Shown one piece after another: positions 49,790 through 61,900 of a DNA stretch of 64,000 bases. Position 1 is the first letter of the stretch, and each line of letters starts with the position of its first letter. The notes under the pieces are model-generated. The model saw only the letters and a program-made list of their open reading frames with translations. It did not search any database and had not been told where the DNA came from. This stretch comes from Prochilodus magdalenae (Eukaryota > Chordata > Actinopteri > Characiformes > Prochilodontidae), in NCBI GenBank assembly GCA_024036415.1, contig JAMWET010001299.1, positions 62,001 through 126,000 of the forward strand, read 5' to 3'. The translations under genes were made by a program, and so were the position numbers.

Positions 49790-51690
49790 AGCATGTGTGT
49801 GTGACGTCATCGGGGTGTGCACTGTGGGAACTGGGGTTCATAGGAGCAGGAGTCAGGCAGACCCGCAGACATGACAGCAACCCCTGCTCAACCCCCTCAA
49901 AGGGTCAGAGCAGAGGACGGCCTTGTCTCCTCCCAGCAGATGGGCTCAAGGACGGCAGCAGAGGACAACCTCTGGGCCTGGGAGCCGGACAAAACAGATG
50001 GTAGCAAATGATCTCTTCCACGAGAGCTGAATCCAAAACATTTACTGCACTCACCCAACAACACTCCTCAGGCACACAGCCCTCCCACCTCCCAACCAGG
50101 TACTGAAGGGTCCCTCCTCTCCGTCTGGAATCTAGAAGCCTGCAGACAGCATAGACGGGCAAACCCCCAATGTTGATAGAGGGGGCGTAGCGTCGGGCAG
50201 AGCCTCGTCCAGTGGGCCAGGAACCAGAGGCTTGAGCAAGAAGACATATAAGGAGGAACTCACACAGTATCGCAAAAGCAAATCTAGTCTATAAGTAACA
50301 TCATTGATTTTACTCACGATCTTAAACGGGCCAATGTATTTGGGCCTGGGCTTCTTGCTTCCCTCTGCTAGCCTGACGTCCCTAGTGGAGAGCCAGACTC
50401 GGTCTTCTGGAGAGTATACAGGGGTACTGCCGCAATGTTTGCCTGCCTTAATAAGCAATTATGTTGTTGGACTACAGCCTCAATGCACTGATGCCTCTAT
50501 TACCAGACCTCCTCATTCCTTCTCATTCAGTGTTCAACAACTGGCAAGTCCGATGGCTGTAGTGTCCAGGACATGAGTGGGGGGTTGATAACCTAACATA
50601 CACTGAAATGGAGTAATTGAGGTGGTGGAGCTGGTGAGAGAACTTTGAGCTATCTCTGCCCAGGGTAGATACACAGACCAGTCTGTTTGGTTATCATGGC
50701 AGTAAATGCGCAGGAACTTACTGAGCTCCTGAGTGACTCATTCACATTGCCCATTACTTTGGGGGTGGTAACCTGAGGTGAGGCTGACAGAGATACTCAG
50801 CCTCTCCATAAATGCTGTCCAAACCCTGGAGGTGAACTGGTAACCCCCTGTCAGACGCTATATCCTCAGGCAGGTATATCGAACAGACAACATGATTAAA
50901 CAAACATTCAGCAGTTTGAAAGGCTGTGGGAAGTTGCGGAAAATGAATGAATCGGACCACACGTGAGAACCTGTCGACTTTCGTTAGAATAATCACATTG
51001 CCCTGGGAACTGGGGAGATCGGTAACAAAGTCGACTGCGATGCTAGGCAAAGGACAAGACGGCACGGCACCGGCATAACTTTTCCTGTGGTCAATGTGCG
51101 TAGGGTTTTACACATTGAAGAGATGAATCAATGGACGTATGTCAGGGCACATATTCTCTTACCAGTACTGCCCAGAGAGGAGAAGATGCCCGAGGTGAGA
51201 GGAGCATGTGCCCAGATAATGAGTCTGTTCCGGAACTGCGAGGGAACATATAACTTCCCAGGGGGGACAAGTGTCCTGAACAAGACGCCCCACAATTGGC
51301 CTACTCGATGTCTGCACCTAATAGGGGCTAAAAACACGGTGGGTTCAAGAATGGACTTGGGGTTGCAGTCCTCACTAGGTTGGTGCTCAAACACACAGGA
51401 TAAAGCTGCTTTAGTATTAGGAGTACTAGGACAATAGAAAACTGAGAAGTTAAACCGAGAAAAAACAAGGATCAATGAGCCGGAGGGAATTCAACCGCTT
51501 AGCAGAACGCTTGACATAAAGCTGGTTCTCTAAAAAGCAGGAGAGGACCTTGTGGACGTGCAGGACATGAATAGGTAAATCCAGGGAGTAGATCAGGATG
51601 TCATCAATATAAGCGATAACAAATTGCCTGTGCACACTGGGAACTGGAGTCCGGAGGAGCAGCATAGTCAGGCAGACCCACTAAATGACA
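49790..51690 (-). mobile_element. Degenerate chromodomain Ty3/Gypsy retrotransposon
   Basis: In minus-strand order: a reverse-transcriptase piece with [13 protein letters not shown] (51,450-51,665), a short integrase zinc-finger/tether region (51,128-51,475), an integrase core with [15 protein letters not shown] (50,754-51,065), a C-terminal part (50,132-50,458) and a chromodomain-like end (49,905-50,162). Frames are broken and RNase H seems deleted. A roughly 60-bp direct repeat (49,816-49,878 and 51,632-51,695; GGCAGACCC) may be terminal sequence. It sits where the V exon of C should be. Confidence 0.85.
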
Positions 51691-52218
51691 CGACAGCCTT
51701 ACTTAATGAAATTAAATCAGATGTCCATGTTTTTCCCTTCTTAAAAAGATGGTTCTTTAAGGGTTTTTTAGTAAAGATAAGGCTTCTTAAAAGAACCTGA
51801 AGACTTCTTCTTCCATCTCTACAAGTTTGACATCGTCACAATAGCAGAACCCACTTTGGTTTGTCAGTACATAGAACAATATACAACACATTCTCCATCA
51901 ACCTGATGAACAGTTTAATCATATAAAGAACCATTTAAACATGTATACTGTTCTATACAGAGTCACTGTACTAATGGTACCTTAGGGATCTCTTTATGAG
52001 AATAGTTATGTTTATTAGCATGTATATTATTGGTAAACAGTAATAATAAATAATTATAATAATAATAAACAAAAACAAATTGTTTTTGCAAGGAAATGCA
52101 CAGACATATGTATATATCTTAAATATCTTTGAAATATATTTTGTATATCTTAAAACGCTGATATGGTTATATATGACATTTTCAGCATATGTCAGCCCAC
52201 TAACTGGCTGTCCACGTA

Positions 52219-52233
52219 CCACTAGAGGGTGCC
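52219..52233 (+). promoter_or_regulatory. CTCF-like motif in pseudogene C
   Basis: CCACTAGAGGGTGCC fits the CTCF core with one mismatch. The same sequence is at the homologous place in A (43,334-43,348) and D (37,552-37,566), on the opposite strand because C is inverted. Confidence 0.4.
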
Positions 52234-53000
52234 TGATCGCCCATTGCTGAGAAACCCTGATATAAACTTCACTGTAACTCTAGTTATTTTACTGTGGTCT
52301 GGTCTGTGTGCAGGTGCTGACCCTCTCATGCCTTTGTATACTACATGGCCCATCTGTACGTGTCTCCTGCTTTCTGTTTGGATTGTATTTGCATTCCTCA
52401 ACAAAAAGGCCAACACTGCACGAGGTAACCCTCCAGTATACATCTCTGTGACCACTTGACTATAGGAATACTGATTATACACTAATTATACATTCTGTCC
52501 TCTCTACAGGGTCCCAGGCTATGCCATTACGGGGTAGGCTGTAACAGTAATGTTTATATTTAGCTCTTAAATGAACATCATTACTTTGCTTATTATGTGA
52601 TGGTTTCTCATTTCTGTGTCACCGATTTGTGCTGTGACTGCTGCAGCATCCAAAATACAGGAGCAGCTGCTGATACTGAAGGTGAGCTCCTAGATTTTGT
52701 GTGTTTCCCTTCTCTATATAAATTCTAAATCTTTCAAAATGATCACACTGTGTGTCATGTATCCAGATTCTCCATGTGTTGTAGGAGGGGATTTAGGATC
52801 TATGTGGAATTCTTCCAAGAAGATCCAGGCCATAGCAAGAGTCCAGAGCATTATGGGTCTGGACTGTCAGAAGAGAGCAAATATATTCTTATTCAATATG
52901 ATAATACTTCTTTGTTTTAAGGTAATAGTTTGTGACCAGAGTGTACCTACATACAAAGCAGCCACGACATTCACCACCTCCTTATATCTATACTCATTTT

Positions 53001-53180
53001 ATCAGCTCCACTTACCATATAGGAGCCCTTTACAGTTCCACAGTTACAGACTGTAGTACATCTGTTTGTCACTATGCTTAAAATCCCCTCTTTTATCCTG
53101 TTCCTCAGTCCCCCACAGGACCACCACAGAGCAGGTGTAATTAGGCTGCTGGATCATTCTCAGCACTGCAGTAACACTGG
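53001..53180. mobile_element. Partial MITE, inverted copy after C
   Basis: ATCAGCTCCACTTACCATAT then CACCACAGAGCAGGTGTAAT match the 36,558 and 42,136 MITEs in reverse. Cut off by the minisatellite. Confidence 0.7.
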
Positions 53181-53182
53181 CA

Positions 53183-53805
53183 TGGTGGTGGTAGGGGTTA
53201 AACCAGCGACCCCTGTCTCTACCGCTACAGCCCCGGTCTGCTAACTGTAATGTAGGGGTTAAACCAGCAACCCCATCTCTACCGATACAGCGCCGGTCTG
53301 CTGACTGTAATGTAGGGGTTAAACCAGCAACCCCATCTCTACCGATACAGCGCCGGTCTGCTGACTGTAATGTAGGGGTTAAACCAGCAACCCCATCTCT
53401 ACCGATACAGCGCCGGTCTGCTGACTGTAATGTAGGGGTTAAACCAGCGACCCCCGTCTCTACCGGTACAGCGCCGGTCTGCTGACTGTAATGTAGGGGT
53501 TAAACCAGCAACCCCATCTCTACCGGTACAGCGCCGGGCTGCTGACTGTAATGTAGGGGTTAAACCAGCAACCCCATCTCTACCGGTACAGCGCCGGGCT
53601 GCTGACTGTAATGTAGGGGTTAAACCAGCGACCCCCGTCTCTACCGGTACAGCACCGGTCTGCTAAATGTAATGTAGGGGTTAAACCAGCGACCCCTGTC
53701 TCTACCGGTACAGCCCCGGTCTGCTGACTGTAATGTAGGGGTTAAACCAGCGACCCCCGTCTCTACCGGTACAGCACCGGTCTGCTAAATGTAATGTAGG
53801 GGGTA
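53183..53805. repeat. 60-61-bp minisatellite, about 10 units
   Basis: Unit starts TGTAGGGGTTAAACCAGC and includes CTCTACCGGTACAGC. Units differ by C-run length and G/A changes; the pattern of variants alternates along the array. Confidence 0.95.
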
Positions 53806-54548
53806 ATATATATTTATACCAAACAGGCATAACCATATGAAAACCTCAATGTATCTACACTCCTTATCCATAATATCAGCTTCCATTTGCACTAGAGTTG
53901 CCACCCGGGCCGTAAAATACTGTATCAGCCTTTATTTGGCAATTCAATGTCGCGATCTGTTTTGTATTCCCATAAACGTCCAATACACATGTCTTATTTC
54001 TTCTTTATTAAGCACTTGCGCTTACATCCTGCCTCCTCGTCTTGATCACTTGTGACAGCCTATTCGTCTCTTTCTTTTGTCTGCTCTTTTAACTCTAAAC
54101 TCTAAAAGACCTTCCACAGGAAAAACAAAAGCGTGCCAGCTAGATAAAATGCGTTCCTCAAATGTACAAAACATGCTTTAGCGTCGTAACCATCCCACAC
54201 TACACTCACTCTACCACCACGACCCAGTTTAATAGGCCTTTCTCTCGTTTCCAGGATTGATATTTCCGGATAAGGCATTTGTTGTTTTGTACTTGTACAA
54301 GTCAGCACTAAACATTTTACTTGTACAGTCAGCATTTCTAAACAATTCTAAACAAAAACAGCTGTATATAAGTTTCCATTAATTTCCATCTGATGTTCTT
54401 TATGGGGAGAGGAGCATCAGACACTTTGTTTTTTCAGTAATAATGTCTTTAATAGTAATTTTCTGTAATAATTTGAATGAACAGTGTTACCTGAACACCA
54501 GACCTGTGTATACAAGACTGGATAATCCTGGGTGAGAAAGTGAGAAAA

Positions 54549-54617
54549 GCGCCACCTGCTGGACCAGATGGAGAATGACAAAGTGCCCCTTTTTTAGGCA
54601 GCAGCGCCATCTGGTGG
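54549..54617 (-). promoter_or_regulatory. Pair of CTCF-like motifs
   Basis: Minus-strand CCAGCAGGTGGCGC (54,562-54,549) and CCACCAGATGGCGC (54,617-54,604) both fit the CTCF core consensus fully, in the same orientation, 55 bp apart. No occupancy data. Confidence 0.5.
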
Positions 54618-56059
54618 CTCATAATGGCAATCCAGTCGAAAACCTCTCGGTGCTGCTGATTTTTTTGGGGTTTGGAGTCACCCTTTCATGTCTGAAAAAC
54701 CTTTGCAGTCCACTTTACGGGGACCTATGAAGGTGGTGCACCATGGGTGTTGGATGATAACTGGGGTTTCTCAAGGGGAGGTGTATATGTTTGTATATCT
54801 GATAAGTTAACACGCAGAGAACACACTGCTTTACATTTTAATACACAATCACTGGTTATTACTGAACCTAACACACCGGGGGGAATCAAATATAATGCAG
54901 CCTGTGCAGCCTGTGCTGTGTGCCTTAAACCTTAAAGTGCCGCTACCCAGAAACTGTGATGAAAAGTGAAGCATATGAAGCTATTCTAGTAATGTTCTTG
55001 GTTTTGAAAATAAAGGTTATGAAAATAACAGGTTCAACAAACATTTGATGAAAAGCTTCATGTTTCTGTATATATCTCTCAACACATTTTATTATGAACT
55101 TTTATATCATGGAGATCTGTTGGCATAATGTGATATACAGACATTTGTGACAGAGCTTTAAACCCACGCTAAGCAAACTGTTACTGCAGTGAAATAACAC
55201 CGAAATAAAGCAAAAAATCAGAAAAATCAGAAAACAAATGAGGCCCTTATAGAGCTGTAGTGGAATGTCTTGGTACATCTACCAGAATGGCACTCTTAGG
55301 CTCATTTTTGGTGTATGCTAAACTCTTATAAAGGAAAAATCTTTATTTTTGCTATTTATTAGGTGTTATATTGCTAATGACATTGTTGATAGGATGATTC
55401 TGGAAATCAGTGAGAAATAACTAAATTAAAAATGCAAATAAAGAAGGTATACAGGCATCAAATTGAGCTTTTACAATGTTATGACAGTACCCTATACATA
55501 CCCCCTGGTATTTGGGTAGTCCACTGTTGGCTGGCTGCTACCTCACCCACCATAGTGGCACACTATTACACTTGTAAGTTTTAATAGCAACAAACTCTTA
55601 CACAACTCTTTTGTCTTTACGCAGAGAAATGAGGAACACTCCACTCTTTCCATCAGCCTCTTGGTCAACTGGGGAGATTTTCAGATTTGCAAACATGCTA
55701 CCACTAACTGGGTGAACCACTTTGCCCCAGCACCACCCTGAGGCAGCCCAGCGCTGCATCTCTAATTAGTTAAGAATGCCAAAGACAGAAGCTCACCATT
55801 TGAAGGTGAAGCAGGCTAAGCGATGGACTTTCCTGAAGTAGTATCTGAGTTTTTCCCCTAACAGTCAGCATAACATTACTTTTAGTGACCCTTCTGAATT
55901 TTACACTCAGTGTCTCCAAGAGGTTAGTTAGGAGTTCTGGGACCCCCTGAACTTCACACCTTGGGTGTAACTAAAACACACATTTAGAAGGGCAATAATA
56001 TACAGTATATATACAGGTCGGGGGGGTTAGGGTAGCTTTCTGGCAGGTTAACTCAAATG

Positions 56060-56720
56060 AACATGAAGTGATGATAAATTTAGATGATACGGACAATATT
56101 TATTGAGCTACACATACAGAAGTAGTGTCTCTCAGTATGAGATGGGCCCACCAAGTTTGCTAACAAGACACACATATGTTTCAGCATGGAAGTGTAGAGG
56201 GTCCTAATGGTCTCTTGTGATAATCCAACCCATGCAGCTTGAATATTGTCATGCAGTTCCTGCAGATTGTGCTGTAGGGGTGGTGGTGGTGTGACACCAG
56301 ACCTTCTGGGCGTCCGGTGTGTGTTAACAAATTTTTCAGCTTTGAGCCCCACACACAGATTCATTGTTCTCTACCAAGAATCCGGAGCTTGGCACGACAC
56401 CATTGCAGTCTTTGGCGCCTTTCAGGAGGTATTAGAGCCTTCATAACGGTCTGTGTGCATGTAGTCCTGCATTGTGTAGTTGTCTGCCAGTGGTGCTGGC
56501 ACTAACAGGATGACTGATGGAGGACATCACTGCTCGCCTGCGATCATGGCTGTTGGGTCAGTTAAGTACAGAGATAAGGCCCATCCTTCCTTGTTACCCA
56601 TGTGCAGCCGAGCATGAAACACAAATCATTCGTATGTTTCATGATGTCAAACCTATCCAACAAGATTTCTTAGGCGTGCAACTCTTTGTGGAATATTTTG
56701 AGGAGTGTATATACACCTGC
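56060..56720 (-). mobile_element. Degraded Tc1-like transposase remnant
   Basis: The minus frame at 56,364-56,080 contains LQELHDNIQAAWVGLSQETI, the C-terminal end typical of Tc1 transposases, followed by stop-broken text. Upstream parts (to about 56,720) are in other frames. Ends not resolved. Confidence 0.6.
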
Positions 56721-57449
56721 CTCTGATGGATTGGTATAAAATATGTAATGTCATGTAACGCAAAAATCAAACTGTGCTGCCGACTTTAACACTGACATTA
56801 ACATACTCATAATGGGTGACCACAGCAAGCTGGTGTAGTATCACCTACACCACTGCATTAAAGCCTGGTCACCTGATATGCTGGCCATACAGGTAAGCTA
56901 ACAGTTTTCTACAGTACAGTACATTTTCAGAGACAGACTTTAAGTTGAAATCTTTATTGAAATATACAATCTGTCCAAGAAGGATAAGCAGCTCAGAAGA
57001 TGAATGAATAAATGAAAATAGATATAACATCCAGTCTGTAACATCCAAAATAAAGAATGTGCTACTAGTTTTATACATTAAAGAACACAGGTTATAATAT
57101 TCACTGTGGAAGACATGAGTAAAATATGTCATATTTAAAGTGAAATATTCTGCTAAAAATCCTATAGCCAAAACATGTAAAATAGTTTGTTAATTTGAAT
57201 GGGTTAATTTACGTTTACTGCAATAATCAACAGTATAATTACTGAATTAACACATTTTGGCATTTTGGACTTATGGTAATCAGAAATTGGTCCAGTAAAA
57301 TTAGCAAATTTTATTTACTAAATCAACAGAACATTTTTTGCATATGACAGGTAATCAGAACCTCCACAAAGCATTACTTAACAAGCGTGACTGCTTCCTC
57401 AGTCTATGTCCTGCTCTACAGTACACAGAAACAGATCACCGGCTCTGAA

Positions 57450-58995
57450 CTAAATACGTTTGTTGTGATCTGAAACCCCAGATTCATATAAGCTGTTTAA
57501 TCTAACAACTGAATATGGGTCAATCAATTGTGCGGGTTTTTCAGGGCCTGGATGAGCCGCCTTGGATCCAAAGAAATTCCCCATGTCACCATTTCCAACA
57601 GCATATGGAGAACCTGCACGTAGCATGTGTAAAGGTTGTACAATAAGATTTACAGAGATGACTGAGCAATTATAAAAGAAGAAGAAGATGACATGACTGA
57701 AACACTTACAGTCCATGTTAGGAGCTTCTTCTCTGCAGCAATCAGAGGAAAACATGACGCAACAGGAATGAGTAACAGTTGACGCAATTATGGAATTCAG
57801 GTTTGCGTAAAACGAAGATAAAATAGTAACACTTTATTTTGAGTAGTATGATACATAGTAGACGTAGAAGTAGAATCCAACCTTACCCAAAACTACCCCT
57901 GGCCCTACTCTTAACCTCAACTTTAGCCCAATCCTAAACTTCACCCATGCCCAAATCCTGGTCTCAACCCGAAACTTAATCCCCACCATACCCCTGTGCC
58001 TAAACCCTAACTCTAACCCTAACCCTGGCCCTACTCCTAACCCAAACCTCAACCCAAAACCCTATCCTGAACTTCCCCAGTGGTCCTAATCCTAACCTTA
58101 ACCTCAACCGAAATTCCAATCCTAAAATTCAGCCCAGCCCTAATACTGATCATAAACTCAACCCAAATCCTAATCTTAACATTCACCCTGTCCATCAATT
58201 GTAACCTTAACCCAAAACCCAATGCTAAACATTAACCCAGCCTTAAACCAAATTTAAACATTAACTCAAAACCCAATCCTAAACTTTAACCCAGCCTTAA
58301 ACCAAATTTAGACATTAACTCAAAACTCAATCCTAAACTTTAAACCAGCCTTAAACCAAATTTAAACATTAACTCAAAACCCAATCCTAAACTTTAACCC
58401 AGCCTTAAACCAAATTTAAACATTAACTCAAAACCCAATCCTAAACTTTAACCCAGCCTTAAACCAAATTTAAACATTAACTCAAAACCCAATCCTAAAC
58501 TTTAACCCAGCCTTAAACCAAATTTAAACTTTAACTCAAAACCCAATCCTAAACTTTAACCCAGCCTTAAACCAAATTTAAACTTTAACTCAAAACCCAA
58601 TCCTAAACTTTAACCCAGCCTTAAACCAAATTTAAACTTTAACTCAAAACCCAGTCCTGAACTTTACCCTTGTCTTAATCCTAACCCTAACCTCAACACA
58701 AAACCCAATCCTGAACTTTACCCTGGTCCTAATCCTAACCTTAATATCAACTCAAAACCCAATGCTAAACTTCACCCTGGCCGTAACCTTAACCTTAACC
58801 TGAAATAAAAACACAATCCTAAAAGTCATCCTGGCCCTAATTTTATTCCTAGTCTAAACTGAAAACAATCCAAAAATACACCCGATATACGAAATGTCAC
58901 TGAGTCTGTTGGGTGTTTAATCTAAAAAGCACCTCTCAAAATAAAGTGTCACTACAGAACTGTAGTAGCTTACCTTAGGTGCACGTGTTGAGATC
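57450..58995 (-). CDS. Receptor B exons 5-7 (cytoplasmic tail)
   Basis: 58995-58974 (GSQHVHL), 57732-57710 (REEAPNMD) and 57613-57450 ([15 protein letters not shown] to SGVSDHNKRI, then TAG). GSQ, the phase pattern and SPYAVGNG correspond to A. The first two exons are tiny, so they rest on position and phase more than on sequence. Confidence 0.7.
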
Positions 58996-61900
58996 CTGTG
59001 TGAATAAACACAAATGAAATTAAATAAATACAAAATCAAAGGCCTATTAGCAAATGACATCATGTTACTGTGCAAACGTGTGGCACAAAGTGCAGATGGA
59101 GGGCAGGAAGTGATTTTCTACAAAGGGAGTAAACGAGAAACTAGGACGAGCTTTAATCCAGTTTCTATGGTTGTAAATAAGGAAAAAATGCAAGACACTA
59201 ACTCAAAAAGCAGCAGCGGAATTCAAGTCAGCTCCATTTGAAATGGCTAAGTAGTTGGGTTTGGGCACCTGCTGTACCATTTAAGGTGAAACTGGTGTTG
59301 AAGAAGCTGACCTCAGCTTTATGCAGAGCGGGGTACTGTATTTTGCACAGTTCGTCTGAGGGTGTGAAAGATTTAATACAGTAGCTACAAGCAGCATCAG
59401 TGACACTTTAACTGGAGTTAACAGGTATACACATGACAGGTGAGCGTAAATAACTAAACCTCCCATCCAAAGCAATCAATCCACAAGTTATTAATCCACA
59501 AGGCAGAACAGGAAAAACAAACAACGTCACAGAGGAACACCTTGGTGCCGAGGACGACCCACAGACTAACAAAAAAGCTATATGCCTCTTTACTTTTGGA
59601 CGCTTTCATTTGTTTTCTTGACTAGAGAGACATCTGGAGACGAACAGTGAAGGAGGCAGGTCTTTCAACACTACAGCTCCTCATAAATTTGGAACTCTCT
59701 CCACAGTCTCTTTGTGACTGCTCTTCCCAGCTTCACATAAAACCTTCCTCTTTAACTCCCACTATTCTTCTTCCTCTGTGTCTTGTTTTTTCTCCTCGAT
59801 GTTCAGCATCCTTGGATTTGTGAAAGGCACCCTATAAAGCGAACTTCGTATACTTACTATAGAAATTGAACTTTTTATGCTTATTATAATAAAGAAACAG
59901 GAATTAAACGTTGCGGGTAGGTTTGACATCACAAGATGTTGGTGGCAGTGGATAGAAGGAGGCACGCACCAGTGACATGAAAGATCTGGGAGACCACACA
60001 AACCCCAGACAGAGAAGTGGCAAATTGTCCAACATGCACAGAGTGTCCCAACAGCCACTATTACGGACACCGAGCAAGCAGCAATGCCCTCCATGAGTCA
60101 TCCTGCTAGTACCAGCACCTTTGGCAGATGGCTGCACGTCACAGGACTTTGTGCACATAGAAAGTTACGATGACTACCCTTAACATCATGTCAGGGTTGC
60201 CAAAGACTACAACAGTGTCATGGCAGACGTGGAGTGCCTTAGAATCCCACTTTTGTCTTGGGTGGAGACCACCAATGAATCTTTTTTGTTTGTTGTCACG
60301 TGTCACATATCCAGAGGACCTGGTGTCATGGTGTGGGGTGCAATTGCATACGATGTCAGATCGCCTTCGTTACAGGCACCTTGACTGCCCAACGTTATGT
60401 TAAAGAGGTCCTGCAAACAGCCCTACCTTTCTAAATTACACTCGGGTACACTATTCCAACAGGACAACAGTCATCCACATGCTGCTGTCATCTCAAAAGG
60501 TTGCCTTGAACACTCAGACACTATGCCATGGCTAGCCACATCAATAAAAATGTGCGGAATGCTATTGAATGCACTCCCTCCACAATTCCTCTCGCAAACT
60601 CCATACTGAGAGACACTACTTCAGTATGCGTAGGTCACTAAGTATTGCCCATATCAGTCTAAACTTATATCAGCATTAACTGCTCCTGGTTACCTTTATC
60701 TTCCTTCCCAATAGCACTGCAAGCCAACACTTCCTTCTGAGTGCAACTATTCTTTTAATGACGAGTGTATTATTATTTCTATCTATTGACATGAAAGCAG
60801 TTAATATTTAGATCAGCTGATAAACCGCTCTGCTTCATAACACAAGGATCACATCCAACATATGTTGTATTTTTCTGTTAGTGCCTTTCTCCTGTAGCAT
60901 CGCATAATCTAGCGCAGCACAGGCCTCGTACATTCTGCATTTCACTTCCTGCCCTACATCTGAATTCTGCACATCATTAGAATCATGTGACTGCAAACCA
61001 CCAATAGGCTAGATGAAAACAACACAGATTTTGGCTTTCCAAGTTGTTTCTCAACAGTGTGGTTACCTTGTGAAGTAATGGACTTCTTTTCTATAAACAC
61101 AACCACAGCCACCAGCAGAAGACACACAATTATGGATACTGCAACATACAAGGGCACCAGATGATCGCCATCTGTGTACAGACAACAATGAAAACATCAG
61201 TTATTAGATAATATAATGTAATAATATAATATAGTACATGAACAGTGAGGATCATTTATACTCCCCCATTAGATACATGCATACGATCAGTTCCATGCAA
61301 ACTCACCAGAGTCTGTCTCAGGTTTCTCTTCGGCTGTGTTCTGGGTTGTGTTCTGGGCTGTGTTCTGGGTTGTTTCTTCGACTGTGTTCTGGGTTGTGTT
61401 CTGGGTTGTTATCTGGGTTGTTTCTTTGGTAGTTTTCTGGCTTGTGTTCTGGGTCTCGGTAGTTTCAGTGGGTTGGGGTAGTTTAGCTTTGTCTATGCTG
61501 ACTGTAACAGTGTGTATCACCGTCCAGTTTCCTCTTCTAGCAGTGTTTTTATTATTTGGGTGGACCTGTACAGCACAAAGGTACTGACCGCCGTCTGACT
61601 CCTTCACTCTACTGATGCTGATGTTGTGACTGTGCGGTTCTTTGCTTTGGTTTGAGAGCCTGTTCTTCAGTTCTTCCTGCACATCGCAGTGGTGACCGTA
61701 CCTGTCTTTATCACGCTTAGAGGAATCATAAGAGTACACGCAGGTACTGTTCCGTCTAACAGTCTTAATCCAGTAAACAACAAATGGCACCCTGTCATAA
61801 TCTCGTGTGAAGGTGAAACTACAGTTTAGACGCACTGATTCACCTTCAGTTACTCTCAGTGTAGATGGTTTCTCAGATGTAAATGTTACTGCAGGGAGGA

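Larger units (their letters stand above)
49152..52900 (+). pseudogene. Receptor pseudogene C, inverted copy of receptor A
   Basis: Pieces on the plus strand: signal exon 49,152-49,196 (MATLCFMFVVFVLSK; about 7 nt lost at the end, changing phase), six-Cys exon 49,339-49,553 with a 16-nt deletion and frameshift stop (later INLNC-, KPLQSKCDHI-like text in another frame), transmembrane exon 52,314-52,424 (intact, [12 protein letters not shown]), exon 52,510-52,533 (one base short), exon 52,647-52,681 and a tail from 52,767 in which the conserved Tyr is Cys (SPCVVGGD). The V exon is gone: a Ty3/Gypsy relic occupies the interval. At least three lesions, so I call it a pseudogene. Confidence 0.88.
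53810..57449. other. Interval between pseudogene C and receptor B
   Basis: No gene found. Contains two CTCF-like motifs (54,549-54,617), AT-rich unique DNA (54,950-55,550) and a degraded Tc1-like element (56,060-56,720). 56,750-57,449 is AT-rich 3' flank of receptor B with TTTATT (AATAAA on minus) near 57,310 and 56,950, possible polyadenylation signals. ORFs here have no family match. Confidence 0.6.

Noticed and set aside
52222..52482. Minus-strand ORF of 86 residues, and its twin at 43,085-43,345 on plus
   Set aside because: Antisense shadows of the transmembrane exons of C and A.
53183..53805. Possible CRISPR-like array
   Set aside because: Head-to-tail 60-bp minisatellite without spacers; vertebrate DNA.
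57450..57755. ITIMs in the receptor B tail
   Set aside because: None of SPYAVG, DPYSVV and SLYESG fits (I/V/L/S)xYxx(I/V/L); only looser SH2-type sites can be claimed.
57880..58800. Interstitial telomere
   Set aside because: CCTAACC-like units are degenerate, in a mobile-type element with inverted ends; not TTAGGG arrays.
61238..61587. Plus-strand ORFs over the receptor B stalk
   Set aside because: Antisense of a confirmed exon.
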